DNA of 64,000 nucleotides from Sphingobium sp. CCH11-B1 (GCF_001556865.1 NZ_LSJY01000028.1:1-64000), one strand, 5' to 3'; shown: positions 9,706 through 18,591, numbered from the stretch's first letter. Program-made: numbers and translations. Notes: generated from the letters alone by a model not told the origin.

Positions 9706-10236
9706 ATGGCCCAGTTGCTAGACATGCTTGCGCAAAGTTGCTCGCGCCCCCGTTACGCCTTCATGCTTTTGACGTTGATCGCCGACGTGGCCCGCCCGGA
9801 CGGAAGCGCAGGGCCGGTCGTGAGGCATGAAGGCAACCTCATACCGCTGCGGGACTGGCTTTGCGATGCGCTTACACCCATGGCCCATCGCGATCCCCGT
9901 CGGATCGCCCTGGTCGAGCGGGTGCGTGACGACATGCGCAAGGCCGGTCAGTTGACCAACGACCCGGGTCGGGACGATCCATTGATCCAGGAAGAGGTGC
10001 TGATCCGCGCGCGGGCATCGGGGAAGACCAATTTGAGCCGGGCAGCTTCGGAACTTGTAAGAGCCGGGCTTTTGAAGCGCCACTATCAGGGCTATCGCGT
10101 CGATCACCTCAATCGCGGGGCGCAGCGGCAGGCCGTATATACGTTGATGGGGCGCGCCAAAGCATTGATGCCCATGACGACGGCCCGCGCCGTCCCCACC
10201 CGTGCGCCTCGCCAAGGCGAGTTGTTCGCCTCCTGA
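9706..10236 (+). CDS. uncharacterised protein with winged-helix-like C-terminus
   Basis: An uncharacterised soluble protein of about 176 residues from ATG 9706, or 208 from ATG 9610. No start has a strong ribosome binding site; 9706 is preferred because the residues before it look non-coding in character. The C-terminal half (KTNLSRAASELVRAGLLKRH, then a wing-like YRVDHLNRGAQRQAVYTL) resembles a winged helix-turn-helix, so DNA binding is plausible. The compound palindrome at 9565-9610 lies just upstream and could be its own operator. It converges with the gene at 10249-10548. I do not recognise a named family. Confidence 0.55.
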   Translation: MAQLLDMLAQSCSRPRYAFMLLTLIADVARPDGSAGPVVRHEGNLIPLRDWLCDALTPMAHRDPRRIALVERVRDDMRKAGQLTNDPGRDDPLIQEEVLIRARASGKTNLSRAASELVRAGLLKRHYQGYRVDHLNRGAQRQAVYTLMGRAKALMPMTTARAVPTRAPRQGELFAS

Positions 10237-10248
10237 GCGAGGCGATCA

Positions 10249-10548
10249 TCAATGCGTTTCGAGCTTCAGCCTCTCGGCAAGAGCTTCGATCTCTTCCGGG
10301 TCGAGCAACCATGTGCGCGTCTTGCGACCTTCCCGGTGGACGGGCTGCGTCAACACTATGCGCGCCTGTGCCTTGGCATGGGGCTTGTACAGGCCGAAAT
10401 GCACGGCGCAGTCGCGGATGGTGCCGATCAAGGGCGGCTTGCCATCAAGATCGATCATCGTGGCAGGCTGATCCCACGGAATAGCGGCAATGCCGGGAAA
10501 CTTCTGTTGCATGTCGGCATGGACACCATGGCCGGCCGCATAAATCAA
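10249..10548 (-). CDS. uncharacterised small protein
   Basis: 99 residues if the TTG at 10548 is used, which overlaps the stop of the upstream DUF4197 gene as TTGA; the first in-frame ATG is at 10512. The protein is soluble, with PWDQPATMIDLDGKPPLIG near the start and a charged C-terminal helix (DPEEIEALAERL). The 4-nt overlap suggests translational coupling with the lipoprotein gene. I do not recognise a family and propose no function. Confidence 0.5.
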   Translation of the reverse strand: MIYAAGHGVHADMQQKFPGIAAIPWDQPATMIDLDGKPPLIGTIRDCAVHFGLYKPHAKAQARIVLTQPVHREGRKTRTWLLDPEEIEALAERLKLETH

Positions 10549-11225
10549 GGGCCTCGCCCCAACAAGGCGATCAAAACCGGGTCGCCCGTGGCCCGAGGAT
10601 CGCGCCGGATTTCCGCTTCTTCCCGGCCGATGGCGCGGAAGATCGCGTCGCCCATCTGTCCCGAAACCGCGTCGGCCAGCGCCGCGACATCCCTGCCGGA
10701 ACCGGCGGACAAAGCAGCTGAGAGCATTTCAAAGATGTCCGAACGCAAGGCGCGCGCCATGCCCGGCATTATCGCTTCGATCAGCGATCCCCGCGTTTCT
10801 CTGGCAAGCAGGTCCGTCGCGGCGGTCGGTCCTCCGTGCAGCACACCCAGTGCGTCGGCAAATGTCATGCGCCGGATGGAGTCCGTGACGATCGGCGCGG
10901 CGGTCGATGCCAGATCCACCGCCACATCATTCAGCAGAATGGCCACCCGCTCCCGCACGGCGCGCGTGCGCAACAGAGCGGATAAAATGGCGCCACCCCG
11001 ATCGCCGGCATCCTGCGGTGGCATTATTCGGGTTAATTGATCGTCGTAGAAGCCGCCCGGCTCGGTCAATCGGGCAAAGGCGCGCTCGGTAGATAGCAGA
11101 AGGAGGCGGCGAACACCCTCCTCGACCGAATAACCGCCCGTCGTCGTGGCGCAGCCGGCGAGCGGAAGCGCCAGCAGCCCGACGATCATCCCGCGCCTGC
11201 CCGGCCTCTGAATGTCTCCACCCAT
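10545..11225 (-). CDS. DUF4197-family lipoprotein
   Basis: About 226 residues. The start at 11225 is chosen because AGGAGG lies 5 nt before it (an adjacent ATG is at 11228). A short hydrophobic segment ends in the lipobox LAGC, so the mature protein is probably a lipoprotein. The rest is helical, with the pattern GGFYDDQLTRIMPP, then RMTFADALGVLHGGPTAATD, which matches the conserved layout of DUF4197. The biological role of this family is not established. It overlaps the next minus-strand ORF by 3-4 nt. Confidence 0.7.
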   Translation of the reverse strand: MGGDIQRPGRRGMIVGLLALPLAGCATTTGGYSVEEGVRRLLLLSTERAFARLTEPGGFYDDQLTRIMPPQDAGDRGGAILSALLRTRAVRERVAILLNDVAVDLASTAAPIVTDSIRRMTFADALGVLHGGPTAATDLLARETRGSLIEAIMPGMARALRSDIFEMLSAALSAGSGRDVAALADAVSGQMGDAIFRAIGREEAEIRRDPRATGDPVLIALLGRGP

Positions 11226-11279
11226 CATCACCTCCTATTCGAGGCTATGGGGCGGACAGGCTTGCCCATCGCTGAACGA

Positions 11280-12695
11280 TCAGGTTGCGCCGTGCCATCC
11301 TCCGCCCAGCGCCCGGAATAGATCCACCTGCGCGAAGGAGACAGCCCGGCTGGCGGTGGCGAGTTCGGCTTCAGCGCCCGCGAGCGTGCGTTGCGCGTCG
11401 AGCACCGTCAGGAAATCGATCTGGCCTTCGCGCTGCCTCGCCAGGCTGATCCGTGCTGCCCTTGCCGCCTCGTCCCGCGCGGCGCCCAGCGTCCGCATGC
11501 GATCGATGGCATGCGCATAGGTTGAAAGGGCACGCTCCGTTTCTTCCAGCGCCTGCAAGATGGTGCCGTCAAATGCGGCGAGCGAAGCGGCGCTGTCCGC
11601 CTTTGTCGCGCCTATCCTGGCGCGGATCGCCTCCTGGTTTGGGAAGGCCCAGCTGATCAGCGGTCCCAACAGCCAGTTCAGCGGGCCGCCACCGAACAGA
11701 TTGCCCCCGCCCAGAGCCGTGCTGCCGACCGACCCGCCCAAGCTGATGCGCGGATAGAGGTCGGCGGTCGCGACGCCGATCCTGGCCGTATCGGCCGCCA
11801 GTCGCCGTTCGGCCGCGCGCACATCAGGCCGGCGCGAGAGCAGCGCCTGCCCGTCGCCCACCGGGATAGGCTGCGACAATTGTGGCGTGCGGACAGCCGC
11901 GCGAACGGCGTCGGGCAATTGCTGTGGGGTACGGCCCGTGAGCGTCGCCAATCGGAAAAGCGCGGCATCCCTGTCCGCCTGGAAAGAGGGGATAGCGGCC
12001 TTCTGCTGATCGCGCAGGGCGGCGACGCGAATGACGTCAAGCCTGTCGGAGCGCCCCGCGTCGAACCGGGCACTGGTGATCCTGAGTGACTGGTCAAGCA
12101 GATGCACCGTCCGTTCGGCCACCGCCAGTCGTTCCGCCGTCGCCGTCACATCCAGATAGGCTCTCACCGTATCGGCGATAACGGCCACCCGGACCCCGTC
12201 CGCATCGGCCTGCGCCGCGCCAAGATCGCCACGCGCTGCCTCCACGCCGCGCCTGACCCGACCGAACAGGTCGACTTCGTAGGAAAGGTCGACGCCAGCG
12301 TCGAAAATCCAGTTCTCGCGATCGACCCCCGGCAGCGAGCGGATCGTGGATGTGCGGCTATAGCTTTCGGACACATCCAGATTGGTCTGCGGCAATCGGT
12401 CGGATTTAGCGCCTCGCAGCGACGCCCGCGCCCTTTCGATGCGCGCCACGGCTTGCCGGATGTCCGTGTTGGCGGCGAGCGCATCGTCCACCAACTGGTC
12501 GAGCAACGGGTCGTGATAGAGCGCCCACCACCGTTCTTGTGCCGGATTTGCCGACAAGGCGGGATTGGCTGCTCCCATGAACGGAGCCGCCGCCAGAGGA
12601 GGAGGTGCAGGCGCCTTATAATCCGGCCCGGCGGCGCAAGCGGTCAGTGCACTGGCGCCAAGAAGAAGGGCGGTTAAGTGACGGATCATGATCAT
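11280..12695 (-). CDS. RND efflux outer-membrane channel (NodT/OprM family lipoprotein)
   Basis: About 471 residues. A signal peptide with a lipobox (ALTACAAGPDYK) is typical of NodT-type factors. The body is two long coiled-coil repeats of the outer-membrane efflux protein family, ending in SRAVSFAQVDLFRALGGGW. The start is at 12695 (or the in-frame ATG at 12689, better spaced from AAGGA), 5 nt after the RND pump stop, so it is the last gene of the efflux operon. It forms the trimeric channel that completes the tripartite pump. Confidence 0.92.
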   Translation of the reverse strand: MIMIRHLTALLLGASALTACAAGPDYKAPAPPPLAAAPFMGAANPALSANPAQERWWALYHDPLLDQLVDDALAANTDIRQAVARIERARASLRGAKSDRLPQTNLDVSESYSRTSTIRSLPGVDRENWIFDAGVDLSYEVDLFGRVRRGVEAARGDLGAAQADADGVRVAVIADTVRAYLDVTATAERLAVAERTVHLLDQSLRITSARFDAGRSDRLDVIRVAALRDQQKAAIPSFQADRDAALFRLATLTGRTPQQLPDAVRAAVRTPQLSQPIPVGDGQALLSRRPDVRAAERRLAADTARIGVATADLYPRISLGGSVGSTALGGGNLFGGGPLNWLLGPLISWAFPNQEAIRARIGATKADSAASLAAFDGTILQALEETERALSTYAHAIDRMRTLGAARDEAARAARISLARQREGQIDFLTVLDAQRTLAGAEAELATASRAVSFAQVDLFRALGGGWHGAT

Positions 12696-12700
12696 GTTCC

Positions 12701-15700
12701 TTATTCCGCAGGCTGGAGCGTTGCGTCGCCAGCCTTGTCCTTGCGCCGGGCGAAGCGATCGCCCAGCGCGCGGCACACGACATAGAATGTGGGCGTGAAG
12801 AGCAGGCCGAAGGCGGTGACGCCCGCCATCCCGAAGAAGACCGCTGTTCCCAGCGCCTGCCGCAACTCCGCCCCTGCGCCCTTCGCGATCACCAGCGGCA
12901 CTGCGCCAAGAATGAAGGCGAAGCTGGTCATGAGGATCGGGCGGAGCCGGGTCTGCGCCGCCTGAACCGCCGCATCGATCGGCGACAAGCCCTGTTCTTC
13001 TTCCGCCTGCTTTGCGAATTCGACGACCAGAATGGCATTCTTGGCAGCAAGCGCGATCAGCACGACAAGGCCGATCTGGGTCAGGATATTATTGTCCATC
13101 CCCCGCAGGTTGACGCCCAGCATCGCGGCAAAGAGGCACATGGGCACGATCAGAATGATCGACAGCGGCAACGTGAGGCTCTCATACTGCGCCGCCAGCA
13201 CCAGGAAGACGAAGAACACCGCCATGCCGAAGACCAATCCGGCCGTGTTGCCGGCGATCTTCTGCTGATACGCCACCGCCGTCCACTCCGCGCCATAGCC
13301 GGCCGGCGCAGCGGCGGCGAGCTTCTCCATCGTGGTCAGCGACTGTCCGGACGAATAGCCAGGGGCCGTATCGCCGTCGATCTCGACCGCAGGCAGCAGG
13401 TTGTAGCGTACCACGCGATAGGGGCCGGTCTTGTCCTTGAAGGTGGAGACGGAACCGATCGGAACCATCTGCCCGCTGTTGGAGCGGGTTTTCAGGTTCG
13501 CGATGTCAGCCACCGTCCCGCGATGATCGGCATCGGCCTGCGCGGTGACACGATAGGTGCGCCCCAGCAGGTTGAAGTCGTTGACGAAGGACGAACCCAG
13601 ATAGACCTGCATCGCTTCGAATATCCGCTCTGGCGGAACGCCCAGGAGATCGGCTTTGCGGCGATCCACATCGGCATAAACGCGTGGCGTGCCCACGTCG
13701 AACAGCGTGTAGACCATTGCCAGTCCCGGCGTCTGGTTCGCCTTGCCGATCAGTTCGCCCGCCACCTTGTTAAGCTCGGCGTAGCCGCGGTCCTCGCGAT
13801 CCTCGAGCATGATCCGATAGCCGCCGGCAGATCCGATACCCTGGATCAAGGGCGGGGGGATGAGCAGGATGCGGGCCTTGTCGTAGCCTGCGACGGCCTT
13901 GTTGGCCTCGGCCATGATGCCGGCATAGGTGGCGCCCTCCTCCTTGCGCTCGGCAAAGCTCTTGAACGGGAAGTAGATCGCGGCGCTGTTGGGCGCTTGC
14001 GTCTGGGACGGCCCGTGGAAGCCGGCGAACATCACTGCTCCGCGCAGCCCCTTGATCGGCAGAATCCTGGCGGCGACCTCGCGCGTTACCTTGTCGGTCC
14101 GCTCAAGCGACGCACCCGGCGGCAGCTGCACGACGGCCAGGAAATATCCCTGGTCCTGGGCTGGAATGAAACCGCCAGGCGTCGCCCAGAAGAGTGCGGC
14201 AGTCGCGGCGATCAACCCGGCATAGGTCAGCAGCATCTTCTTGGGCCGCGCCACGAGGAAACGCGTAAGGCGGCCATAGTTCATGCTCAGGCGGTCGAAG
14301 CCGCGATTGAACATGTCGACAGCTATGCCAAGCTTCTGCCGCCAGACCGGGTCGCCGCTACGATCGCGGTGACCATGTTTGGATTTCAGGAGCAAGGCCG
14401 CCGCAGCCGGCGAGAGCGTCAGCGACAGGATGAGCGAGATGATCGTTGCGGTCGATATGGTCACCGCAAACTGCTGATAAAAGGCGCCGGAAATGCCGGT
14501 GATGAACAGCGTCGGCACGAAGACGGCGCACAGCACCAGGACGATCGCCACCAGCGCGGTCGATACCTCGTCCATAGAGGTGCGCGCCGCCTCCAGAGGA
14601 CTCATGCCATTTTCTATGTTGCGTTCGACATTCTCCACCACGACGATGGCGTCGTCGACGACGATGCCGATCGCCAGGACCAGGCCAAAGAGCGACAGGT
14701 TGTTGAGCGAATAGCCGAGGGCGGCCAGCATGGTGGCAGTGCCGATCAGCGAAACGGGGATGGCGATGATCGGGATGATCGCCGCGCGCCAGTTCTGGAG
14801 AAACACCAGGATGACCAGGACCACCAGCAGAACCGCCTCGATCAACGTCTGATAAACGGCGTCGATCGACTGGCTGATGAACTCGGTCGGGTTGTAGATG
14901 ACGCTATACTCAAGCCCTTTGGGGAAGCGATTGGACAGCGTGTCCATTTCCGCCTTCACCTTTTCCGCCGCGTCGAGCGCGTTGGAGCCGGGGCGCTGCA
15001 TAACGGCGATGACCACCGTGGGCTTGTTCGACAGATAGGTGTTGATGCCGTAATCCTGCGCGCCCAGCTCCACCCGCGCCACGTCGCTCACGCGGACCTG
15101 TCGGCCATCGGCGTCGGTGCGGATCACGATGTTGGCAAATTGGCGAGGCTCGGTCAGGCGCCCTTGCATCTCGACGCCAAGTTGGAAGGCTTCCCCGCGA
15201 TCATATGGGGGCTGGCCGATGGAACCAGCAGACACCTGAACATTCTGGGCACGCAGCGCCTGGACAATCTCGCCCGCGGTCAGATCGAGCGCAGCCGCGC
15301 GATCCGGGTCGATCCAGATGCGCATGGCATAGTCACGCGACCCGAACAGCTGCACGTCGCCCACGCCATCCAGCCGGGCGAGACGGTCGCGCACCTGCGT
15401 CAGCGCATAGTTGGACAGATAGTTGCGGTCGAACGTGCCATCGGGCGACTGTAGATTGACGACCATGAGGAATTCGGGCGTCGTCTTGCGCGTGACGACG
15501 CCGAGACGCTGAACTTCTTCGGGCAGGCGGGGAACGGCCACCGCGACCCTGTTCTGGACCAGAACCTGCGCGGCATCGAGGTCGGTGCCGATCTTGAAGG
15601 TCACCGTGATGAGGACCTTGCCGTCGCCCGTCGACTGGCTGCTCTGGTAGAGCATGTCATCGACGCCGTTGATCTCCTGCTCGATCGGCGCGGCGACCGT

Positions 15701-15883
15701 CGAGGCAACGGTTTCCGCCGACGCTCCGGGATATTGCGCCGCGACGGTCACGGTCGGCGGCACGATGTCGGGATATTGGCTGACGGGCAGCCCGATGAAG
15801 GCCAGAGCACCCACAACGGTGATCACGACCGCGATCACGGCCGCAAAGATGGGCCGGTCGATGAAGAAACGGGAGAAACGCAT
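12701..15883 (-). CDS. RND multidrug efflux pump (HAE1 family inner-membrane transporter)
   Basis: 1060 residues from the ATG at 15883, which has AAAGGA 7 nt upstream; the upstream extension is not needed. The N-terminus MRFSRFFIDRPIFA is typical. Proton-relay residues are visible in IGIVVDDAIVVVENVER (helix 4) and LAAKNAILVVEFAKQ (helix 10). Two large periplasmic porter/docking loops alternate with 12 membrane helices. The substrate range is unknown; hydrophobic or amphiphilic toxicants are usual for HAE1 pumps. It is cotranscribed with the adaptor upstream and the channel downstream, under the TetR repressor at 17959-18570. Confidence 0.95.
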   Translation of the reverse strand: MRFSRFFIDRPIFAAVIAVVITVVGALAFIGLPVSQYPDIVPPTVTVAAQYPGASAETVASTVAAPIEQEINGVDDMLYQSSQSTGDGKVLITVTFKIGTDLDAAQVLVQNRVAVAVPRLPEEVQRLGVVTRKTTPEFLMVVNLQSPDGTFDRNYLSNYALTQVRDRLARLDGVGDVQLFGSRDYAMRIWIDPDRAAALDLTAGEIVQALRAQNVQVSAGSIGQPPYDRGEAFQLGVEMQGRLTEPRQFANIVIRTDADGRQVRVSDVARVELGAQDYGINTYLSNKPTVVIAVMQRPGSNALDAAEKVKAEMDTLSNRFPKGLEYSVIYNPTEFISQSIDAVYQTLIEAVLLVVLVILVFLQNWRAAIIPIIAIPVSLIGTATMLAALGYSLNNLSLFGLVLAIGIVVDDAIVVVENVERNIENGMSPLEAARTSMDEVSTALVAIVLVLCAVFVPTLFITGISGAFYQQFAVTISTATIISLILSLTLSPAAAALLLKSKHGHRDRSGDPVWRQKLGIAVDMFNRGFDRLSMNYGRLTRFLVARPKKMLLTYAGLIAATAALFWATPGGFIPAQDQGYFLAVVQLPPGASLERTDKVTREVAARILPIKGLRGAVMFAGFHGPSQTQAPNSAAIYFPFKSFAERKEEGATYAGIMAEANKAVAGYDKARILLIPPPLIQGIGSAGGYRIMLEDREDRGYAELNKVAGELIGKANQTPGLAMVYTLFDVGTPRVYADVDRRKADLLGVPPERIFEAMQVYLGSSFVNDFNLLGRTYRVTAQADADHRGTVADIANLKTRSNSGQMVPIGSVSTFKDKTGPYRVVRYNLLPAVEIDGDTAPGYSSGQSLTTMEKLAAAAPAGYGAEWTAVAYQQKIAGNTAGLVFGMAVFFVFLVLAAQYESLTLPLSIILIVPMCLFAAMLGVNLRGMDNNILTQIGLVVLIALAAKNAILVVEFAKQAEEEQGLSPIDAAVQAAQTRLRPILMTSFAFILGAVPLVIAKGAGAELRQALGTAVFFGMAGVTAFGLLFTPTFYVVCRALGDRFARRKDKAGDATLQPAE

Positions 15884-15972
15884 CGGATCGTCCTTTGCGA
15901 GCAAAAACCGGCCGTACGATCCGGAAAACCGGATCGCAGACAGTCACATTGCAGTTGCGGGTCGAATGAAGA

Positions 15973-17235
15973 TCAGCGAGCGAAGGTAGCCTGCGCCGCC
16001 GCGGGCGAGAATGCGTCCGTTGCCGACACTGGCGCCGCCGCAGGCCTGATCGGAACAGGCCGCACCGAAACCTTCGCGCCCGGCATGGCAGCCTGCAGGT
16101 TTGAAACGATCACACGATCCTGCGGGGTGAGGCCAGAACGGATGATCCGCAGGCCGTCCACGATAGGACCAAGTTCCACCGGCTTGGCGGTCACGACATC
16201 GTCCTTGCCGATGGTCAGCACAGTCTTGCGTGCCTGGTCGGACTGGATGGCCTCGTCCGGCACGAGCAGCGCATTGACCTTGCCGCCATCCGACAGACGC
16301 ATGTTGCCGAACAGGCCGGGTGTCAGGAAATTGTCGGAATTGGGGAGGACAGCCCTGACACGGATCGTGCCCGAATGGGGATCGAGCCCATTGTCGGTAA
16401 AGTCGAGCCTGCCTTTCCAGCGATAGTCCGCCTCATCCTGCAGACGGATTTCGACCTTATCGCCCCCCTGCCCGTCGCGCCGCGACTTGAGGTAAAGCGC
16501 TTCCGAGGCATCGAAGTTGAAGTAGATGGGGTCGAGTTTGTTGACGGTCGTCAGAAGAGTTGCGCCGGTCCCCTCAGCCCCCGAAACGAGATTGCCGATA
16601 TCCACTCGCCGATCCGACACACGGCCGGCGATCGGAGCGCGGATCCTGGTGAACTCCACATCGAGAGCCCGCTGCCGTTCACGGGCCTGCGCCGCTGCCA
16701 AAGCAGCCTGCGCCGCCTGAAGGCGCGAGCGGAGCGCATCGATTTCGCTGGCCGATATCGCTTCGTCGCCGGTCAGCCGCTGGACGCGCGCATAATCATT
16801 CTGGGCGAGCAGCAATGCGCTGCGCGCCGAGGCGCTGTTCGCGCGAGCTTCGGCTAGCGCAGCCAGAAAGGGCCGCTGGTCGATCGTGAAGAGCAGCTGG
16901 CCCTGGCGGACATAGTCCCCGTCGCGAAAGTGGATGGCGGTGACGGCACCCGATACGCGCGGGCGGATGTCGACCGTCTGGCTGGGCGCGAACCGCCCGA
17001 CATAATCATCCCATTGCGTCACCGCTCTTAAAAGGGGCGCCGATACGCCGACCGTGGCGATGGGCGCGGCGGACGCCTGCGCTTCCGGCTGCGCCGCGAA
17101 TTTCCACGCAACCCCGCCCAGCAGCAGCACGCCGATCGCAGCCCAAGCTGCACGTCGCTTCATGCCGCTTCTCGACCCGGAAAGGTTGACGCCTTTCGCC
17201 TGACCGTCTTGCTCGATCCTGGTCACCATATTCAT
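15973..17235 (-). CDS. RND efflux periplasmic adaptor (MexE/BepF-like)
   Basis: 420 residues. The start at 17235 forms an ATGA overlap with the preceding small gene. There is an N-terminal membrane anchor (AAWAAIGVLLLGGVAWKF), then a barrel-sandwich hybrid domain (TVDIRPRVSGAVTAIHFRDG, DIGNLVSG) split by an alpha-helical hairpin rich in Ala/Arg (about residues 115-180), then beta-barrel and membrane-proximal domains. The WDDYVGRFAPSQ segment is close to MexE-type adaptors. It links the pump to the outer-membrane channel across the periplasm. Confidence 0.93.
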   Translation of the reverse strand: MNMVTRIEQDGQAKGVNLSGSRSGMKRRAAWAAIGVLLLGGVAWKFAAQPEAQASAAPIATVGVSAPLLRAVTQWDDYVGRFAPSQTVDIRPRVSGAVTAIHFRDGDYVRQGQLLFTIDQRPFLAALAEARANSASARSALLLAQNDYARVQRLTGDEAISASEIDALRSRLQAAQAALAAAQARERQRALDVEFTRIRAPIAGRVSDRRVDIGNLVSGAEGTGATLLTTVNKLDPIYFNFDASEALYLKSRRDGQGGDKVEIRLQDEADYRWKGRLDFTDNGLDPHSGTIRVRAVLPNSDNFLTPGLFGNMRLSDGGKVNALLVPDEAIQSDQARKTVLTIGKDDVVTAKPVELGPIVDGLRIIRSGLTPQDRVIVSNLQAAMPGAKVSVRPVPIRPAAAPVSATDAFSPAAAQATFAR

Positions 17236-17633
17236 GCGCGGGGCCCCTTCAATGCGCGACGCGCTGCCGTAACTGCAGACAGCAGGGTTTCGAGCTGCCC
17301 TTCGCTGAAGCCAGCCGCCAGAAAAGCGTCGATCGATGAGGGACGGACGGCAAAACCCTGATGCCAGGCCTCGACAGCCAGACGCCGCAAAGCCTCCAGC
17401 TTGCCGTCCGCCAACTGGAAATGCGGCTGGGGTCCAAAGAGGATCGTCTTTAGCCGGGACCACCGGCCCGGAGCGCGCAAAGACGCCATTCCATCGGTTC
17501 GCGCAAGGTGCACGATCTGCCATTCTGCGGTGGTAAACCCAAGCGCAGCAGTCTTGATGCGCTCGCGCATCGCAGGCAAAGCAAGTCCAGCCCCCGCCGC
17601 TGGCAGCGGCTGGGCGAAATCTACATACGCCAT
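17232..17633 (-). CDS. degenerate AhpD-like protein leading the efflux operon
   Basis: 133 residues. ATG 17633 is chosen because AAGGGG lies 8 nt before it; a TTG start at 17660 is less likely. FTTAEW near residue 35 and a C-terminal region (KLEALRRLAVEAW, then AFLAAGFSEGQLETLLSAV) resemble carboxymuconolactone decarboxylase/AhpD proteins, but no Cys pair is present, so it is unlikely to be an active peroxidase. It is a paralogue of the gene at 129-446. It overlaps the adaptor gene by 4 nt and is the first gene of the TetR-controlled efflux operon. The role is unknown. Confidence 0.65.
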   Translation of the reverse strand: MAYVDFAQPLPAAGAGLALPAMRERIKTAALGFTTAEWQIVHLARTDGMASLRAPGRWSRLKTILFGPQPHFQLADGKLEALRRLAVEAWHQGFAVRPSSIDAFLAAGFSEGQLETLLSAVTAARRALKGPRA

Positions 17634-17812
17634 ATTCAAAACCCCTTGTTGAACGCTCAAGGCAACGGGAGGCGTGAACAGGCCATTCGCCCGTCACGCC
17701 GGATCATTCCAAGATCGCGCAAAACCGTTGAACCGGGGCAAACCCGGTCAGCAGGAAAGATGATGGTCGCAACCGCCATTCAGCGGAACGCTCCCATTGT
17801 CGAATGGTCAAC

Positions 17813-17830
17813 TCATACAGACATCAGCAT
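17813..17830 (-). CDS. possible 5-codon leader peptide ORF
   Basis: ATG CTG ATG TCT GTA TGA preceded by AAGGAG at a good distance, just downstream of the efflux operators. It would encode MLMSV. It could be a leader that couples translation to operon expression, or a chance match; only the ribosome binding site supports it. Confidence 0.25.
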   Translation of the reverse strand: MLMSV

Positions 17831-17866
17831 AATTTGCTCCTTCGAGGCAAAGCCTCACCGGAATTC

Positions 17867-17880
17867 ATACTGACTGGTAT
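17867..17880. promoter_or_regulatory. TetR operator, efflux promoter site 1
   Basis: ATACTGACTGGTAT, a variant of the ATACCGNNCGGTAT palindrome found twice more nearby. It lies upstream of the efflux operon. Confidence 0.55.
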
Positions 17881-17914
17881 ATAATGGCGAGCAGTTCCTC
17901 GTCAACGACTTTTT

Positions 17915-17928
17915 ATACCGACCGGTAT
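17915..17928. promoter_or_regulatory. TetR operator, efflux promoter site 2
   Basis: ATACCGACCGGTAT, with perfect 6-bp arms around a 2-bp centre. It lies between the tetR stop and the efflux operon, 48 bp from site 1. Confidence 0.65.
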
Positions 17929-17958
17929 TTTTCTGAAAATGCCTGTCAGGAGGACATT

Positions 17959-18570
17959 TTACTTCGTCGGCCACATCGTCAACGTCGTATGGACCAGCTG
18001 CTCCAGCTGCTGGCGGCTTGCTCCACCGCTCGCCTGCACACCCATGCCCTGGATCACGGCCATCAGATAAGCAGCAAGAGCCGCAGGCTCGACGCCGTCC
18101 GGCAAATCCCCCTCTTCCTGTGCCCGCTCCAGCCGCTCGATGAGCGCCCTGTCCGACGACGCCCGCCGGGCAATCACATCCGCCTTGATGGACTCCGCCT
18201 GCGTCGTGCAGGCCACCATGCTCATGACCCCAAGACAGGCACGCGGGTCATTGCTTCCCGTCTGCATGTCCAGCGTTCCGCGCAGCAGCCGCTCCGCCAC
18301 GCCACGCGCCGTCGGTTCCTGCAAGGCCGAACGCATGTAGCAGAGCTTGTCGCGCTCGTAGAGGTCCAAAGCCTTGTGAAACAAGGCTTCCTTATTGCCG
18401 AAACAGGCATAGAGGCTGGGTTTGGTTATCCCCATCGCTTCCGTCAGTTCGGCAAGGGAGGCGCCCTCATATCCCTTTTCCCAGAATACCGTAAGCGCAG
18501 CCGACAAGGCCTCTTCGGGATCGAATTCCCGAGGACGTCCCCTCGTTGCAGATTCCGCGGCGCTTTTCAT
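17959..18570 (-). CDS. TetR/AcrR-family repressor of the RND efflux operon
   Basis: 203 residues. The N-terminal helix-turn-helix (GRPREFDPEEALSAAL, then GASLAELTEAMGITKPSLYACFGNKEAL, written here in parts) is canonical. The C-terminal ligand domain carries several Cys and Met residues. It lies directly upstream of the efflux operon in the same orientation. A palindromic operator (18569-18582) covers its start codon and two similar ones lie before the efflux genes, so it probably represses itself and the pump until a ligand binds. It starts 22 nt after fghA, so it may also be reached by transcription from frmA-fghA. Confidence 0.9.
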   Translation of the reverse strand: MKSAAESATRGRPREFDPEEALSAALTVFWEKGYEGASLAELTEAMGITKPSLYACFGNKEALFHKALDLYERDKLCYMRSALQEPTARGVAERLLRGTLDMQTGSNDPRACLGVMSMVACTTQAESIKADVIARRASSDRALIERLERAQEEGDLPDGVEPAALAAYLMAVIQGMGVQASGGASRQQLEQLVHTTLTMWPTK

Positions 18571-18582
18571 ACCGGACGGTAT
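18569..18582. promoter_or_regulatory. TetR autoregulatory operator
   Basis: ATACCGGACGGTAT, with arms ATACCG/CGGTAT. It overlaps the tetR start codon (18568-18570), so bound repressor would block its own initiation or act as a roadblock to read-through from fghA. Confidence 0.65.
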
Positions 18583-18591
18583 ATAGTGCGG

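Larger units (their letters stand above)
17634..17958 (-). promoter_or_regulatory. efflux operon promoter and long leader
   Basis: 325 nt between tetR and the first efflux-operon gene. It holds two TetR operators near 17867-17928, a possible 5-codon leader ORF (17813-17830), and a GC-rich hairpin (arms 17732-17737 and 17743-17748). The leader from the operators to the first start codon is about 230 nt, unusually long for this kind of operon. Confidence 0.5.

Noticed and set aside
13523..15454. 643-residue ORF opposite the RND pump
   Set aside because: Shadow frame; the pump has all family motifs.
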